Shown: positions 1 through 8,806 of the stretch, in pieces
How positions within the stretch are numbered: the first letter of the stretch is position 1
How the letters are laid out: each line of letters opens with the position of its first letter
Assembly (NCBI GenBank): GCA_963837345.1
Contig: CAWIMX010000001.1
Coordinates: forward strand, 3,224,001-3,288,000
DNA: 64,000 nucleotides
Reading direction: 5' to 3'
DNA from: CAWIMX01 sp963837345
GTDB taxonomy: Bacteria; Acidobacteriota; Vicinamibacteria; Vicinamibacterales; CAVVIG01
The notes under the pieces: generated by a model
What the model was told of the DNA's origin: nothing
The model's input: the letters and a program-made list of their open reading frames with translations, nothing else
Databases searched by the model: none
Translations under genes and position numbers: made by a program

Positions 1-711
1 CGGGGCACGTCCGCCATCCTCGTCGACGGCAAGTTCCGCACGTCGATCGTGACGTCGCCGGACAACGGGCACATCCCGGCGATCACGTCGGCCGCGCGTG
101 CGCGGCAGGCGGCTCGCTTCGCCCGGCCGACCTCGGACACCGCCGAGAATGGCGGCGCAGTAGGCTCGGGCGCCTACGACAACCCGGAGCAGCGGCCGCT
201 CGGCGAGCGCTGTCTCCTCGGGTTCGGATCCACATCGGGGCCCCCGTCGCTGCCGGTGCTGTACAATAATCTCAAGCAGATCGTGCAGACGCCCGACTAC
301 GTCATGATTCTGGTCGAGATGAACCACGACGCCCGCATCATTCCGTTGGACAAGCCGCACGCACCGAAAGAGATTCGGAAATGGATGGGCGACTCGGTGG
401 GCCACTGGGAGGGCGACACGCTCGTCGTCGACACGACGAATTTCACCGACAAGACGCGGTTTCGCGGATCGTCGGAGCAGCTCCACGTCGTCGAGCGCTT
501 CTCGCTGTCGGACGAGAATACCGTGCTGTACCAGTTCACGGTGGAAGACCCGGAGACCTGGGCCCAGCCCTGGAGCGGGGAATATCCGTGGCCGCGTACC
601 ACGGACAACATCTACGAATACGCATGCCACGAGGGCAACTACGCGCTGGGCGACATCCTGCGCGGCGAGCGGCTGCTCGAGTCTGAAGCGGCGTCGACGA
701 CGGGCCGGTAG
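1..711 (+). CDS. Conserved acidobacterial-type protein of unknown function (5' partial)
   Basis: The reading frame is open from the first base, so the gene starts upstream; the GTG at 49 is internal. The C-terminal part carries the recognisable blocks RPHxPxxxRxWMGDSxGHWEGDTLVVDTTNFTD-like and RGSSEQLHVVERF, followed by an Asp/Glu-Trp-rich stretch. I know this block as a frequent, uncharacterised secreted protein in acidobacteria, commonly placed next to DUF6152 genes, as here. Function unknown. Stop TAG at 709-711. Confidence 0.75.
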   Translation, partial: RGTSAILVDGKFRTSIVTSPDNGHIPAITSAARARQAARFARPTSDTAENGGAVGSGAYDNPEQRPLGERCLLGFGSTSGPPSLPVLYNNLKQIVQTPDYVMILVEMNHDARIIPLDKPHAPKEIRKWMGDSVGHWEGDTLVVDTTNFTDKTRFRGSSEQLHVVERFSLSDENTVLYQFTVEDPETWAQPWSGEYPWPRTTDNIYEYACHEGNYALGDILRGERLLESEAASTTGR

Positions 712-758
712 GCCCGCGAGCGTCGGCAAGTCGTCAATGAGGGCAAGAGGGAATCGAG

Positions 759-1193
759 ATGCGAACGAAACTCATGGTTACGCTGGCGGGCGTCGGAGCG
801 GCAGTGGCGATGGCGGCGATTCCGGTCGCGGCCCATCACGCGTTCGGCGCCGAGTTCGACGCGAACCGCCCCGTTCTTCTCAAAGGGCCGGTGACGAAAG
901 TCGAATGGGTGAACCCGCACGCCTGGATCCACATGGAAGTGACCAAGGACGACGGCACCAAGGAAGAGTGGATGGTCGAAGGCGGGACGCCCAACACCCT
1001 TCTGCGTCGCGGGATCACGCGCGATTCCCTCAAGGAAGGCACGTTGATCATCGTCGACGGCTACCAGAGCAAGGACCGCTCGAACCGCGCCAACGGCCGC
1101 AACATCACGTACCCCGACGGCCGCAAGCTGTTCCTCGGATCTTCGGGCACGGGCGCGCCGACCGACGGCGCGGATCCGACCGATCCGCGATAG
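759..1193 (+). CDS. DUF6152 family secreted protein
   Basis: 144 residues with an N-terminal signal peptide (hydrophobic core, cleavage probably after AAHH-type region near residue 26). The mature part matches the DUF6152 pattern: AHHAFGAEFD, GPVTKVEWVNPHAWI, VEGGTPNTLLRRG and DGRKLF. Family function is unknown; members are periplasmic. It lies 47 bp after the preceding unknown gene and is probably co-transcribed with it. Confidence 0.8.
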   Translation: MRTKLMVTLAGVGAAVAMAAIPVAAHHAFGAEFDANRPVLLKGPVTKVEWVNPHAWIHMEVTKDDGTKEEWMVEGGTPNTLLRRGITRDSLKEGTLIIVDGYQSKDRSNRANGRNITYPDGRKLFLGSSGTGAPTDGADPTDPR

Positions 1194-1306
1194 TCGCCCC
1201 GGTGTTCACCGGTCGGGGCCGGCACGCGTCCGGCCCTGGCCGCCCGTCCACTCCCTCCGAGAGATCGAATCTCCAGATTCCACACGACACTGAAGGAGGC
1301 GGGTCG

Positions 1307-1750
1307 ATGCGAACAGTCGCCCTCGGCGTACTTGCCACAGCGCTCGCGATCCCGATCGCGCGTGCGCAAGCGCCCGGGGACGCTGCGCCGGCGCCCGCGC
1401 TGCGCCCGGCGGGGACGACACGCGAACTGATGATCGACGTGATCTACCCGACGTCGGACGCGGTGCTGTACATCACCACGCGCACGCCGGCGTCCGAAGA
1501 GGACTGGGCGGTGCTGCGCACGAAGGCGCTCATGCTGGCCGAAGCCGGCAACCTGCTGATGCTGCCCGGACGCACGCGTCCCGGCGAGGCGTGGATGCGG
1601 GAGGCGAAAGCGATGTACGAGGCGGGTGCGGCTGCCTACCAGGCCGCCAAGGTCCGCGATCTGGACACGCTGGCGGCGCTGAACGATCCGCTGTATCGGT
1701 CGTGTGTGAACTGCCATCAGGCGTACCGGCCGAACTACGGGCGGAGGTAG
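1307..1750 (+). CDS. Small secreted monoheme c-type cytochrome
   Basis: 147 residues. ATG at 1307 is preceded by a good ribosome site (GAAGGAGG at 1292-1299). A signal peptide ends near ARA at about residue 20. One heme motif, CVNCH, lies near the C-terminus (about residue 136). The helical body has the blocks TDE/SEEDWAVLR, LAEAGNLLMLPGR and AAKVRDLDTLAAL. The same blocks recur in the proteins at 3036-3494 and 15342-16013, so the three are paralogs. The pattern recalls four-helix cytochromes with a C-terminal heme, but the class is inferred. Confidence 0.75.
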   Translation: MRTVALGVLATALAIPIARAQAPGDAAPAPALRPAGTTRELMIDVIYPTSDAVLYITTRTPASEEDWAVLRTKALMLAEAGNLLMLPGRTRPGEAWMREAKAMYEAGAAAYQAAKVRDLDTLAALNDPLYRSCVNCHQAYRPNYGRR

Positions 1751-1777
1751 CTGGCCTGAATCGAAGGACCAGCGAGC

Positions 1778-2350
1778 CTACGGACCCGTCACCTGATGGT
1801 CGACGATCATCCCGCCCGAGAACTCCAGCGCGTGGCTGTAGAAGCCCGACGTCGTCAGCGTGATCGTCACGTCGGTGCGTGACGGATTCTCCCAGTACCA
1901 TCCGTGAATGCCCCCGAAGGGCGCCGTGTAGGTGCCGCTGGCGGCGGCGCTCGTGCGCCGGTCGAAGCTCTCGGCGTAGCCCTCCGGCGCGCCGTCGGGC
2001 TGGCTGTGCAGGTCGACCATGACCGGCGTCGTCGCCTGCCAGGAGAAGACCATGCTGTCGCCGACCTCGAGCCGGTACTTGTATTCGACCGCCTGATAGG
2101 GCCCGAGAAGAAAGGTCCGGCGATCGACGTGATAGGCCTCGGGCCGCGTCGTGAGGACGCCTGGCCGCTGCTCGCCCATCGCGACCAGCCCCAGCAGCCG
2201 GCCCGCGCCGAGATAGTCGAGGCCGTACTCCGCCGGGAGCACGACGGCGAGCAGAACGGCGCCCGCGAGGAGCAGGGCGACAGCCGTCGCGAGAACTATC
2301 TTCGTGGCGGACGGCGCGGCGGGGGGCGGCGGCGCCCCGGGCTCGCTCAT
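1778..2350 (-). CDS. Membrane-anchored hypothetical protein downstream of hupE-like gene
   Basis: 190 residues. The start is set by an ATGA overlap with the upstream hupE-like gene (2347-2350). One transmembrane helix at about residues 18-38 follows a Pro-rich N-terminus. The exported part contains RLEVGDSMVFSWQAT, HSQPDGAP and GIHGWYWENPS, a beta-rich sequence seen in membrane-anchor proteins linked to HupE/UreJ genes. Last gene of the operon that runs leftward from 4666. Function unknown; a role in metal or redox handling with its neighbours is only inferred. Confidence 0.6.
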   Translation of the reverse strand: MSEPGAPPPPAAPSATKIVLATAVALLLAGAVLLAVVLPAEYGLDYLGAGRLLGLVAMGEQRPGVLTTRPEAYHVDRRTFLLGPYQAVEYKYRLEVGDSMVFSWQATTPVMVDLHSQPDGAPEGYAESFDRRTSAAASGTYTAPFGGIHGWYWENPSRTDVTITLTTSGFYSHALEFSGGMIVDHQVTGP

Positions 2351-3039
2351 GCGCGGCCGACGAGGTATCCGGTGATCTGATAGCCGGTCAGGATGAACCC
2401 GGCCGCCATGAGGAGCGTATTCGTCGCGAACGCATAGTGGAGAAAGCTCGGCCGCGTCCGCCACAGCGTCAGCGCGGCGAGGACGAGGGCCAGCGCCACC
2501 GCCTGGCCGATCTCCACGCCCGCATTGAAGCTCAGGATATTGGCGATCAGGCCGTTCGGCGACAACGAGAAGTCCTGGAGCTTGGTGGCCAGGCCGAACC
2601 CGTGAAACAGGCCGAAGACGAGCACGGCGACACGGGGATTCGGCCGCGCGTGGAACATCCGCTCGAACCCGCCCATATTGTCGAAGGCCTTGTAGACGAC
2701 CGACGCCCCGATGACGGCGTCCACCAGGTACGGATTGGCGTGGAAGCCGCCCAGCACGCCGGCCAGCAGCGTGATGCTGTGGCCCAGCGTGAAGAGGCTC
2801 ACGTAGAGCAGCACGTCCTTCGCGCGATAGAGGAAGAAGACGACGCCGACGAGGAACAGCAGGTGATCGTAGCCCGTCACCATATGCTTCGCGCCCAGGT
2901 ACAGGAATGGGACGATGGCCATGCCGTTCACGCCTTCGACGAACAGGGCGTTGCCGGCGGTGATGCCGTGCGCGCGGGCGGCGGCAGGCACGAGGGCCAG
3001 CAGAGCCGCCATCGTGATGACGTGGAGCGACCGCTTCAT
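2347..3039 (-). CDS. HupE/UreJ family membrane protein
   Basis: 230 residues with a signal-like first helix and about six further transmembrane segments. Family blocks: HGITAGNALFVEG, GYDHLLFLVGVVFFLYR, FTLGHSITL and VFGLFHGFGLA. Conserved His/Asp in GYDHLLF and in LGHS/FHGFG are typical of HupE/UreJ proteins, which are regarded as metal (nickel or similar) transporters or accessory proteins; no urease or hydrogenase gene is in this window. Starts and stops overlap the neighbours by ATGA on both sides, so it is translated as part of the operon. Confidence 0.8.
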   Translation of the reverse strand: MKRSLHVITMAALLALVPAAARAHGITAGNALFVEGVNGMAIVPFLYLGAKHMVTGYDHLLFLVGVVFFLYRAKDVLLYVSLFTLGHSITLLAGVLGGFHANPYLVDAVIGASVVYKAFDNMGGFERMFHARPNPRVAVLVFGLFHGFGLATKLQDFSLSPNGLIANILSFNAGVEIGQAVALALVLAALTLWRTRPSFLHYAFATNTLLMAAGFILTGYQITGYLVGRA

Positions 3040-3494
3040 TGCGCGGCTCCGGTAATGGCGGTGTTGTATTTCGAATGGCAGTTGGCGCACACCTCGTACA
3101 GATCGCCGCCGGTCTTGAACACCTGCTCGCGGTCGTGGGCCTCCGCCGCTCTCATCACGTCCTCGCCCATATCGATCAAGGCCTGCGACACACGCATCCA
3201 GTCGCCGTCGTCCTTGGCGCGAGGCGCCATCATCAGCAAATTGCCCGACTCGGCCACCGTGGCAGCCGCGTTGCGGACGGCGAGCCATTCCTCGTCGGTC
3301 TTCGGGTAGATTTCCTCGGTTCCATCCGCCGTGTCGATCCACCCGACCGCGTTCCACACACGCATGGCGGCCGGATCCAGGATGCCCGAGCAGACGGTGT
3401 TCACGTCGGCCACCGGACGAAAGGGCGGCGGCGCGGGGCCGCAGCCGGTCGCCAGGACCCCCGCGCCCGCGAGGGCCAGCAGCAGCCGTCTCAT
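3036..3494 (-). CDS. Small lipoprotein c-type cytochrome
   Basis: 152 residues. The N-terminus has a lipobox (LATGC, Cys at about residue 18), so it is probably membrane-anchored outside the cytoplasm. One CANCH heme motif lies near the C-terminus. Internal blocks TDEEWLAVRNAA, ESGNLLMMAPRAKDDGDWM and LYEVCANCH match the proteins at 1307-1750 and 15342-16013. It starts 2 bp after the stop of the diheme cytochrome gene and overlaps the hupE-like gene by 4 bp. Confidence 0.75.
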   Translation of the reverse strand: MRRLLLALAGAGVLATGCGPAPPPFRPVADVNTVCSGILDPAAMRVWNAVGWIDTADGTEEIYPKTDEEWLAVRNAAATVAESGNLLMMAPRAKDDGDWMRVSQALIDMGEDVMRAAEAHDREQVFKTGGDLYEVCANCHSKYNTAITGAAQ

Positions 3495-3496
3495 GG

Positions 3497-4666
3497 TCAG
3501 CGCGCTGCGGCGGTGGACGGCTTCTGGAAGCGGGCGTCGTCGATCGACGCGTTCAACCTGACGTTCGTGAGCGTGAAGGTGTCGCGGCCGTCGAGCCACG
3601 AGAACGTCCACGTGAACGGCATCTTGATGCCCTCCACGTCGCGGTAGTCGGCGTAGTCCATCTGCGTCGGCATGCGTCCAATCGGCGAGCGGGAGTAGCG
3701 GATCACCCGCGCCAGCAGGCCCGTCTCCGAGTCGAAGTAGAGCGTTACCGGCATCGTGTTCGGGCCGTCGCCCTGCACGACCTGCATCGACCGGCCGTCG
3801 ATGTCCTCGGGAAACCCGACACGGAAGTTCGTGAGCGCGGTCTTGATCTGTCCGGGGAACCCGAGCAGCGCGTCCACCCGCGCGCCGTCGAGCTCGGCGC
3901 CGGTCAACTGGTACTCACCGAGCACCGACAGCGGCGTCCGGATCCAGCCCTCGGACCCGTTGTAGCTGCGGGTGCTCTCGCCACGATCAGGCGCGTCGGG
4001 AAACCGGATGATGGTGGAGCGCTTGTCGGGGGCGGCCGCATTGATTTCGACCACGCCGCCGCCGCCGAACCCGCCGAACCCGAGGCTCGTCGCCGACGCC
4101 ACGTAGCTCCGCAGCTGCGACAGGCGTTCAGCGCCGCCGACCGCGGCGATGTACTTGTCGAGAATCGTGGCGGCCTGCGGCATGCCCGGCCGCTGCGAAA
4201 TGACCTCGTCGGGCTGCAGGGTCGGTTCGCCGTACATGATGTCCATCGTCGGCGCCGTGACGGGCCAATCGCGGTTGCGGTGGCACGTCCAGCACGTGAC
4301 CATGACGCGTCCGCCGAAGTTCTCCCGGTTGATGGTTTCGACCATCGTCACCATCCGGCGCGCCGTGCGTTTTCTCGGAGTGTCGGCCGCCCAGTTCACG
4401 TTCTGCGTGCCGGCGGCGTCGTGGCAGTCGGCGCAGTCGAACGCCAGCGACGCGCACATCAGGCCCATCGACGTCATGAAATCCGCGACGGGCATGTCGC
4501 CCATGACCTGGACGTTCTTGAAGACTTCCTTGGCCAGCATCTGCTGGGCGGCCGGGGCCTGGCCGCCGCCAGCGGCCGACACCACACCCATCAACCAGAC
4601 CGTCGCGATGCCGACACACGAAATGAGAACGGGAGCCGACCCGAGGCCTCGCTGCTTAAGCGTCAT
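3497..4666 (-). CDS. Diheme cytochrome of the photosynthetic reaction-centre cytochrome c subunit family
   Basis: 389 residues. I chose ATG 4666 because AGGAAGG lies 8 bases upstream; the GTG at 4675 sits directly on that site. A signal peptide or anchor covers residues 10-32. Two CxxCH motifs (CADCH, CWTCH) lie in the first 130 residues, with the spacing and flanking text (MGLMCASLAFDCADCHD, VTCWTCHRN) of reaction-centre cytochrome-like proteins common in non-phototrophic acidobacteria. The C-terminal 200 residues look like an outer-membrane lipoprotein-sorting type beta domain (ETGLLARV, DYRDVEGIKMPF). No photosynthesis gene is nearby, so an electron-transfer role is inferred. First gene of the operon. 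Confidence 0.75.
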   Translation of the reverse strand: MTLKQRGLGSAPVLISCVGIATVWLMGVVSAAGGGQAPAAQQMLAKEVFKNVQVMGDMPVADFMTSMGLMCASLAFDCADCHDAAGTQNVNWAADTPRKRTARRMVTMVETINRENFGGRVMVTCWTCHRNRDWPVTAPTMDIMYGEPTLQPDEVISQRPGMPQAATILDKYIAAVGGAERLSQLRSYVASATSLGFGGFGGGGVVEINAAAPDKRSTIIRFPDAPDRGESTRSYNGSEGWIRTPLSVLGEYQLTGAELDGARVDALLGFPGQIKTALTNFRVGFPEDIDGRSMQVVQGDGPNTMPVTLYFDSETGLLARVIRYSRSPIGRMPTQMDYADYRDVEGIKMPFTWTFSWLDGRDTFTLTNVRLNASIDDARFQKPSTAAAR

Positions 4667-4727
4667 CTGGCACACCTTCCTGCGTTGGTAGAACGGCGAG
4701 CTGCCGACCGAAGAGCGAGTGGCCGCT

Positions 4728-4758
4728 ATTATATTCAGCCGCGGCGAAGGGCCGTCAA
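4728..4758 (-). promoter_or_regulatory. Probable sigma70-type promoter of the cytochrome/hupE operon
   Basis: On the minus strand TATAAT occupies 4733-4728 and TTGACG 4758-4753, separated by 19 bases, slightly longer than the ideal 17. It lies about 60 bp upstream of the ATG at 4666, in the short gap after the sialidase-like gene. Confidence 0.5.
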
Positions 4759-4784
4759 GGGCGCGACGCGATGCCCGTGGCGCG

Positions 4785-5991
4785 TCAGCGGTGGTCGATC
4801 GAGACGTGCGCCGTCACGACCTGGGTGGCGTCCGGCGTTTCCGTGACCCAGGCGGCGACGACCCCGTCGCCGTCCGCTGCGAGGCGCGGGTATTGCGTGC
4901 CGATCTCCTGCGCGAGCGTGACGGCGGGCGAGCGGTTGCCGTCGCGCGTGATGCGGCGCACGGCCAACGACGATCGGTGATCGGCGAACTCGGTCCACGA
5001 CACGGCCGCGGCGCCGTCCGGCAGAAGCACCGCCTGCATCCGCCCGAGCGACGAGGTGTCGTCCACGCGGATCGGTGGGCCGAACGTCCGTCCGCCGTCG
5101 TCGGAAAACGCGGCGTACGAGCGGCCGTCCCCTCCGGCAGCGGTGAACCAGCCGACGACCACCTCCCGTCCGTGGGCGGCGATCGAGGGGCCATTCACCG
5201 GACAGGCCCGAATCGTCCACTCGTCCGCGTGCACGCGGATCGGTGAACTCCATCGCCCGTCGGCGAGTCGCGAGACGTAGATGTCGCGCACCTCGGCGTC
5301 GCTTCGGTTCCGGAAGGCGACGATCGGTCCCTCGCTCGTGACAGCCGAGGCGAGAGGACAGCACTCGCACACCCGCGTGTCGATGGCGGCGGCGGAACCG
5401 GTCCGGGCGCCAGTGGCGTCGAACATCCCGGCGAACAACGCCATATCTCCCTCGCCGCTGTCGGCATTCGTCGAGCGTCCGTCGAGCCAGGCCAGGCCGA
5501 ACCCGCCGTTCGCGGTTGGGAACAGGGACGCGAAGCCATGCTGGGTGGCGGTGCTGTCGTCGTGGGCTTTCTTCGGTGCCGTCCAGGTCTGTCCGTCGTC
5601 GGACGATTGCGCGAGGTAGAGGTCGTAGGCTTCCGGATTGGGGCCGTTCTCGAGGTTCCAGGTGGCCACGAGCGCGTCGCGGCCGACGGCCCGGACCGCC
5701 GGCACATCGGCCCAGTTGACGATCAGAATCGGGGGCCGCGATGACCGTGCGCGGCGACGACCAGCCGGCGGACGTCCGCTCGGCGAACTTCACGAGCCCT
5801 CGACCGACCTCGGACTCAATCCAGCTCAGGATGACCCGACCATTGTCGCTGGTGAGCTGGGGCGCTTCCGAGTTCGGGGCTGCGGGAGACGCGAGGCGGG
5901 AAACGGGTGAGCCGGGGCCGTTCTGTGCCGCGTGCGGAGCCAGGACCAAGAGCAGGACGACTCCGGTGACGGAGCCGAGGCGAGCCAGCAT
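4785..5991 (-). pseudogene. Sialidase-like (BNR/Asp-box) beta-propeller protein, frameshifted
   Basis: The N-terminal part (signal peptide from 5991, then ASPAAPNSEAPQLTSDNGRVILSW) and the main part (SSDDGQTWTAP, SDDGGRTFGPPIRVDD Asp boxes, ending at 4785) are in different frames. They join at a G5 run at 5731-5735: removing one G restores a continuous text through VNWADVPAVRAVG. The repaired protein would be about 400 residues, secreted, with at least two Asp boxes typical of sialidase-type propellers; no catalytic Arg triad was verified, so glycosidase activity is not claimed. The homopolymer position makes a sequencing error quite possible. Confidence 0.65.
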
Positions 5992-6040
5992 GCGGGTCGA
6001 ATTCTAGCAGATTGGTCGTCTGCTATCCTTGGCGCGCCCC

Positions 6041-6526
6041 ATGGAGAGACGCACGGTGGCGATCGCCTGGATCCTGTCGGCCGCGTCGGCCGTCGCCTGC
6101 GTGCGGCCCTCGCTGGGTCCACCGCCGTCGCAGGACTCCGCCGCAATACGAGTCGTCTCGGGACGTCTGGTGCACTATCGCCTCAGCGACGAGCTGTTCC
6201 ACATCGACGACCTGTGGCTGCGCGTCGCGCCGGGCACCGAGTTCCACCGCTGGCTGTCCGCCGCGCGCAACAAGCGCGTGACGATTCTGCTCGCGACCGG
6301 GACCGACCGCTTTGCCGAGGCGTCGAGCGGCCGGATCCTGATCGGCGAACTCGTGCACGGCACGGCGCCCCAGGATGGGGCCGGCCTGGTGCACGTGCTC
6401 GTGCTACGTGACCACACGTCGAATACGCTCGGGCCAATCACCTTTCAGACCGACGACCTCGGCATCGCGCGCAAGTTCGACGTCCATGCGGGGGAGATGG
6501 TCAGCATCCTGGTGAGCGTCCAGTAG
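6041..6526 (+). CDS. Putative lipoprotein of unknown function
   Basis: 161 residues from ATG 6041. The N-terminal helix ends in SAVAC, a possible lipobox (Cys about residue 20). The remainder is a small beta-rich domain (GRLVHYRLSDELFHIDDLWLRV, RNKRVTILLATGTD, HVLVLRDHTSNTLGPITF) without a family I recognise. It is divergent from the sialidase-like gene at 5991. Confidence 0.5.
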   Translation: MERRTVAIAWILSAASAVACVRPSLGPPPSQDSAAIRVVSGRLVHYRLSDELFHIDDLWLRVAPGTEFHRWLSAARNKRVTILLATGTDRFAEASSGRILIGELVHGTAPQDGAGLVHVLVLRDHTSNTLGPITFQTDDLGIARKFDVHAGEMVSILVSVQ

Positions 6527-6643
6527 CCACGCGCGGCCGTTTCCCGGTCGAGGTCCGCACGGCACGCATTCTGCTTCCTCTCTTGTCACGGCGCGGCCGC
6601 CTCGTCGGTTCGAGCGGTCCGCGCGGCCAACAAGGAGGAAGTG

Positions 6644-6811
6644 ATGTTGAGCTGGGCGTTCACCTTTCTGATTATCGCGCTCCTTGCCGCCGTGTTCGGC
6701 TTCGGCGGCATCGCTGGCACCGCGGCCGGTATCGCGAAAGTGCTGTTCCTGATCTTCCTGGTGCTCTTCGTGGCGTCGCTGCTGGTGGGAGGCTTCAGGC
6801 GATCGGTCTGA
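6644..6811 (+). CDS. DUF1328 (YtjA-type) small membrane protein
   Basis: 55 residues from ATG 6644, preceded by AAGGAGGAAG (6632-6641). Two hydrophobic helices are separated by FGFGGIAGTAAGIAK, the hallmark of DUF1328. These are small inner-membrane proteins of unknown role, often stress-induced in proteobacteria. It sits 21 bp before the SnoaL-like gene. Confidence 0.85.
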   Translation: MLSWAFTFLIIALLAAVFGFGGIAGTAAGIAKVLFLIFLVLFVASLLVGGFRRSV

Positions 6812-6831
6812 CCGGCGTCGGAGGACACGCC

Positions 6832-7713
6832 ATGGGCACCAAAGCGCTCGAAGCCGACCTGCTGGAGCTCGAGAAGGAGTACTGGCAGGCGATCAAGTGC
6901 AAGGACGTCGACACCCTTGCGCGGCTCACGGCCGATGCGTGCCTCGTCACCGGGGCGCAGGGCGCGGCGCGCATCGACCCCCGCACGATTGCCGACGCGC
7001 TCGATCGCGCCTCGTACATCCTGCGCGATGTCAGCATGACGGGCACTCCCGACGTGCAGCTGCTCGGCGACGACGTCGGCGTGGTCGCCTATCGCGTCCA
7101 CGAGGAACTGACGGTCGACGGCCAACCGGTCGCGCTCGACGCGGCCGACGCGTCGACCTGGATCCGGCGGGACGGGCGATGGGTCTGCGTGCAGCACAGC
7201 GAAGCCATCGCGGGCGATCCCTTCGGGCGCGATCGGGTCGCGTCCGCGATTGCGGGCCGGACGATGCAGGCCGACGCCTTGCTCGACCGCATCGAAACGG
7301 CCGTCGAGGCGCTGCCCGACGCCGCGGGTCGGGCGGCGCCGCTCGTGGCCGACATTCTCCGGTCGGCGTGGCCGAGCGTCACTAGAAGACCGCTTCTCAG
7401 GCGGGCCGCGCCCCGGTTTGAAGGGGCAGGCCCGCAGTTTCCCACGCCGTCATTCCCCCTGCCAGCTCCGAGACCGATTCGATCCCGTGGCGGCGGAGCA
7501 GGCTCGCCGCAATCGACGAACGATAGCCTCCCGCGCAGTACACGAGAATGGGGCGCCCCGCGGGCAGCTCGCCGACGCGCTCCTCCAGGTGATTCAGCGG
7601 CACCCCGACGCTGTGCTCGAGGGCACCCCGCGCGCGCTCCGCCGGCGTGCGCACGTCCAGGAGAAGGGGCGGGTGGCTCGACGCCAGGCGCTCGGCGGCG
7701 ACGCCGGCGCTGA
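6832..7713 (+). CDS. SnoaL/DUF4440-like protein with unexplained C-terminal extension
   Basis: From ATG 6832 the first about 130 residues form an NTF2-like fold with an N-terminal helix (EADLLELEKEYWQAIKCKDVDTLARLTADACLVTGAQG) and the C-terminal strands STWIRRDGRWVCVQHSE. After a helical tail to about residue 185 the frame runs on antisense into the rhodanese gene (7397-8806) for 317 bases, as Arg/Pro-rich low-complexity text. The natural end is probably near 7385; a stop in another frame (TAG, 7383-7385) suggests a lost or shifted stop. Function unknown. Confidence 0.55.
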   Translation: MGTKALEADLLELEKEYWQAIKCKDVDTLARLTADACLVTGAQGAARIDPRTIADALDRASYILRDVSMTGTPDVQLLGDDVGVVAYRVHEELTVDGQPVALDAADASTWIRRDGRWVCVQHSEAIAGDPFGRDRVASAIAGRTMQADALLDRIETAVEALPDAAGRAAPLVADILRSAWPSVTRRPLLRRAAPRFEGAGPQFPTPSFPLPAPRPIRSRGGGAGSPQSTNDSLPRSTREWGAPRAARRRAPPGDSAAPRRCARGHPARAPPACARPGEGAGGSTPGARRRRRR

Positions 7714-8806
7714 CGCGATCGAAGCGTTCGACGAGATCCGGTCGCTTGTCGAGGCTGAGCAGCCCCTGATCGAGGTACCCCGCAATGTGATCGAATCCGA
7801 TCCGCCCGAGGCGGATGGCCGCTTCGCCCTCGCGCCCCGGATCGGCCACGATCACGATCGGCTTTTCCCGGCTGAGCACCGTGCCCGCCCACGTCGCGAA
7901 CTGGCCGACGAGGCCGACGTTGATGCTCCCCGCGAGGTGGGCCGCGGCGAAGTCGCTGGCGTCCCGCGCGTCCAGCACCTGCGCGCCGCCAGCCTGGAGC
8001 CCGAGCACCTCCTCGAGCGTCAGCGGACGCAGCGTGTCGGCCAGCGTCTGGTCGAGCGTCGGCCGTTCTTTCGTGTTCAGCACCGCATCGTACGTGAAGT
8101 AGGGGGGCGCGTCCGGCTGATCCGCGGTCACCAGCTCGACGAAGGCCTCCTTCGACATCGGCTGCAGCGCATAGTTCACGCGGCGCTCGTCGCCGATCGT
8201 CGTGAAGGTTTCCGTGCCGAGCGCCTTGCCGCAGAGCGATCCGGCGCCGTGCGCCGGGTAGACCAGGCTCGAGTCCGGAAGCGGGAGCAGCTTGGTCCGA
8301 AGCGAGTCGTACAGCAGGCCGCCGAGATCGGCGGCCGACCAGCCCAGCGCGACGCGGAGATCGGGGCGGCCCACGTCGCCCACAAACAGCGTGTCGCCGG
8401 TGAGGACGGCGTGCGGCGTCGAGGCGTCGGCGGCGAGATCGAAGACGAGGATGGAGATCGATTCGGGCGTATGCCCCGGCGTTTCGAGCGTGGTCAATCG
8501 CACGTCGCCGAACTCGAGGCTGTCGCCGTCCTTCATCGGGACGAATGGATACTCGGCGCTGGCCTTGGCGCCCAGGTAGATCGTGGCGCCCGTGCGCTGG
8601 CGCAGCTCGAGGTGGCCGGCCACGAAATCGGCGTGGAGGTGCGTCAGGAATACGTGCCGGATCGTGAGCCCGTGCGCGTCGGCGAACGCCAGATACTGCT
8701 CCACGTCGCGCTGCGGATCGACGACGGCGGCCGTGTGCGACCGTTCGTCGCCGACCAGATACGACGCGTGCGCGAGGCAGTTGAGGTAAAACTGCTGCAG
8801 GATCAT
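7397..8806 (-). CDS. Persulfide dioxygenase-like MBL-fold/rhodanese fusion
   Basis: 469 residues from ATG 8806. The N-terminal metallo-beta-lactamase domain (about 1-245) carries THLHADFVAGH, PGHTPESI and TGDTLFVGDVGRPD, as in ETHE1-type persulfide dioxygenases that oxidise glutathione or protein persulfides to sulfite. Two rhodanese domains follow. The first lacks the active Cys (VADPGREGE in its place); the second has the active loop YCAGGYRSS. The layout is that of CstB-like sulfur-detoxifying enzymes. Its start overlaps the stop of the dioxygenase gene (TGATG), so the two form an operon. Confidence 0.8.
   Translation of the reverse strand: MILQQFYLNCLAHASYLVGDERSHTAAVVDPQRDVEQYLAFADAHGLTIRHVFLTHLHADFVAGHLELRQRTGATIYLGAKASAEYPFVPMKDGDSLEFGDVRLTTLETPGHTPESISILVFDLAADASTPHAVLTGDTLFVGDVGRPDLRVALGWSAADLGGLLYDSLRTKLLPLPDSSLVYPAHGAGSLCGKALGTETFTTIGDERRVNYALQPMSKEAFVELVTADQPDAPPYFTYDAVLNTKERPTLDQTLADTLRPLTLEEVLGLQAGGAQVLDARDASDFAAAHLAGSINVGLVGQFATWAGTVLSREKPIVIVADPGREGEAAIRLGRIGFDHIAGYLDQGLLSLDKRPDLVERFDRVSAGVAAERLASSHPPLLLDVRTPAERARGALEHSVGVPLNHLEERVGELPAGRPILVYCAGGYRSSIAASLLRRHGIESVSELAGGMTAWETAGLPLQTGARPA

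Noticed and set aside
2437..3309. Long plus-strand ORF opposite the hupE and cytochrome genes
   Set aside because: His/Arg/Glu-rich antisense text without motifs; the minus strand has clear family matches and overlapping operon starts.
3497..4666. Evidence of phototrophy from the reaction-centre cytochrome match
   Set aside because: The family is widespread in non-phototrophs and no pigment or reaction-centre gene is in the window.
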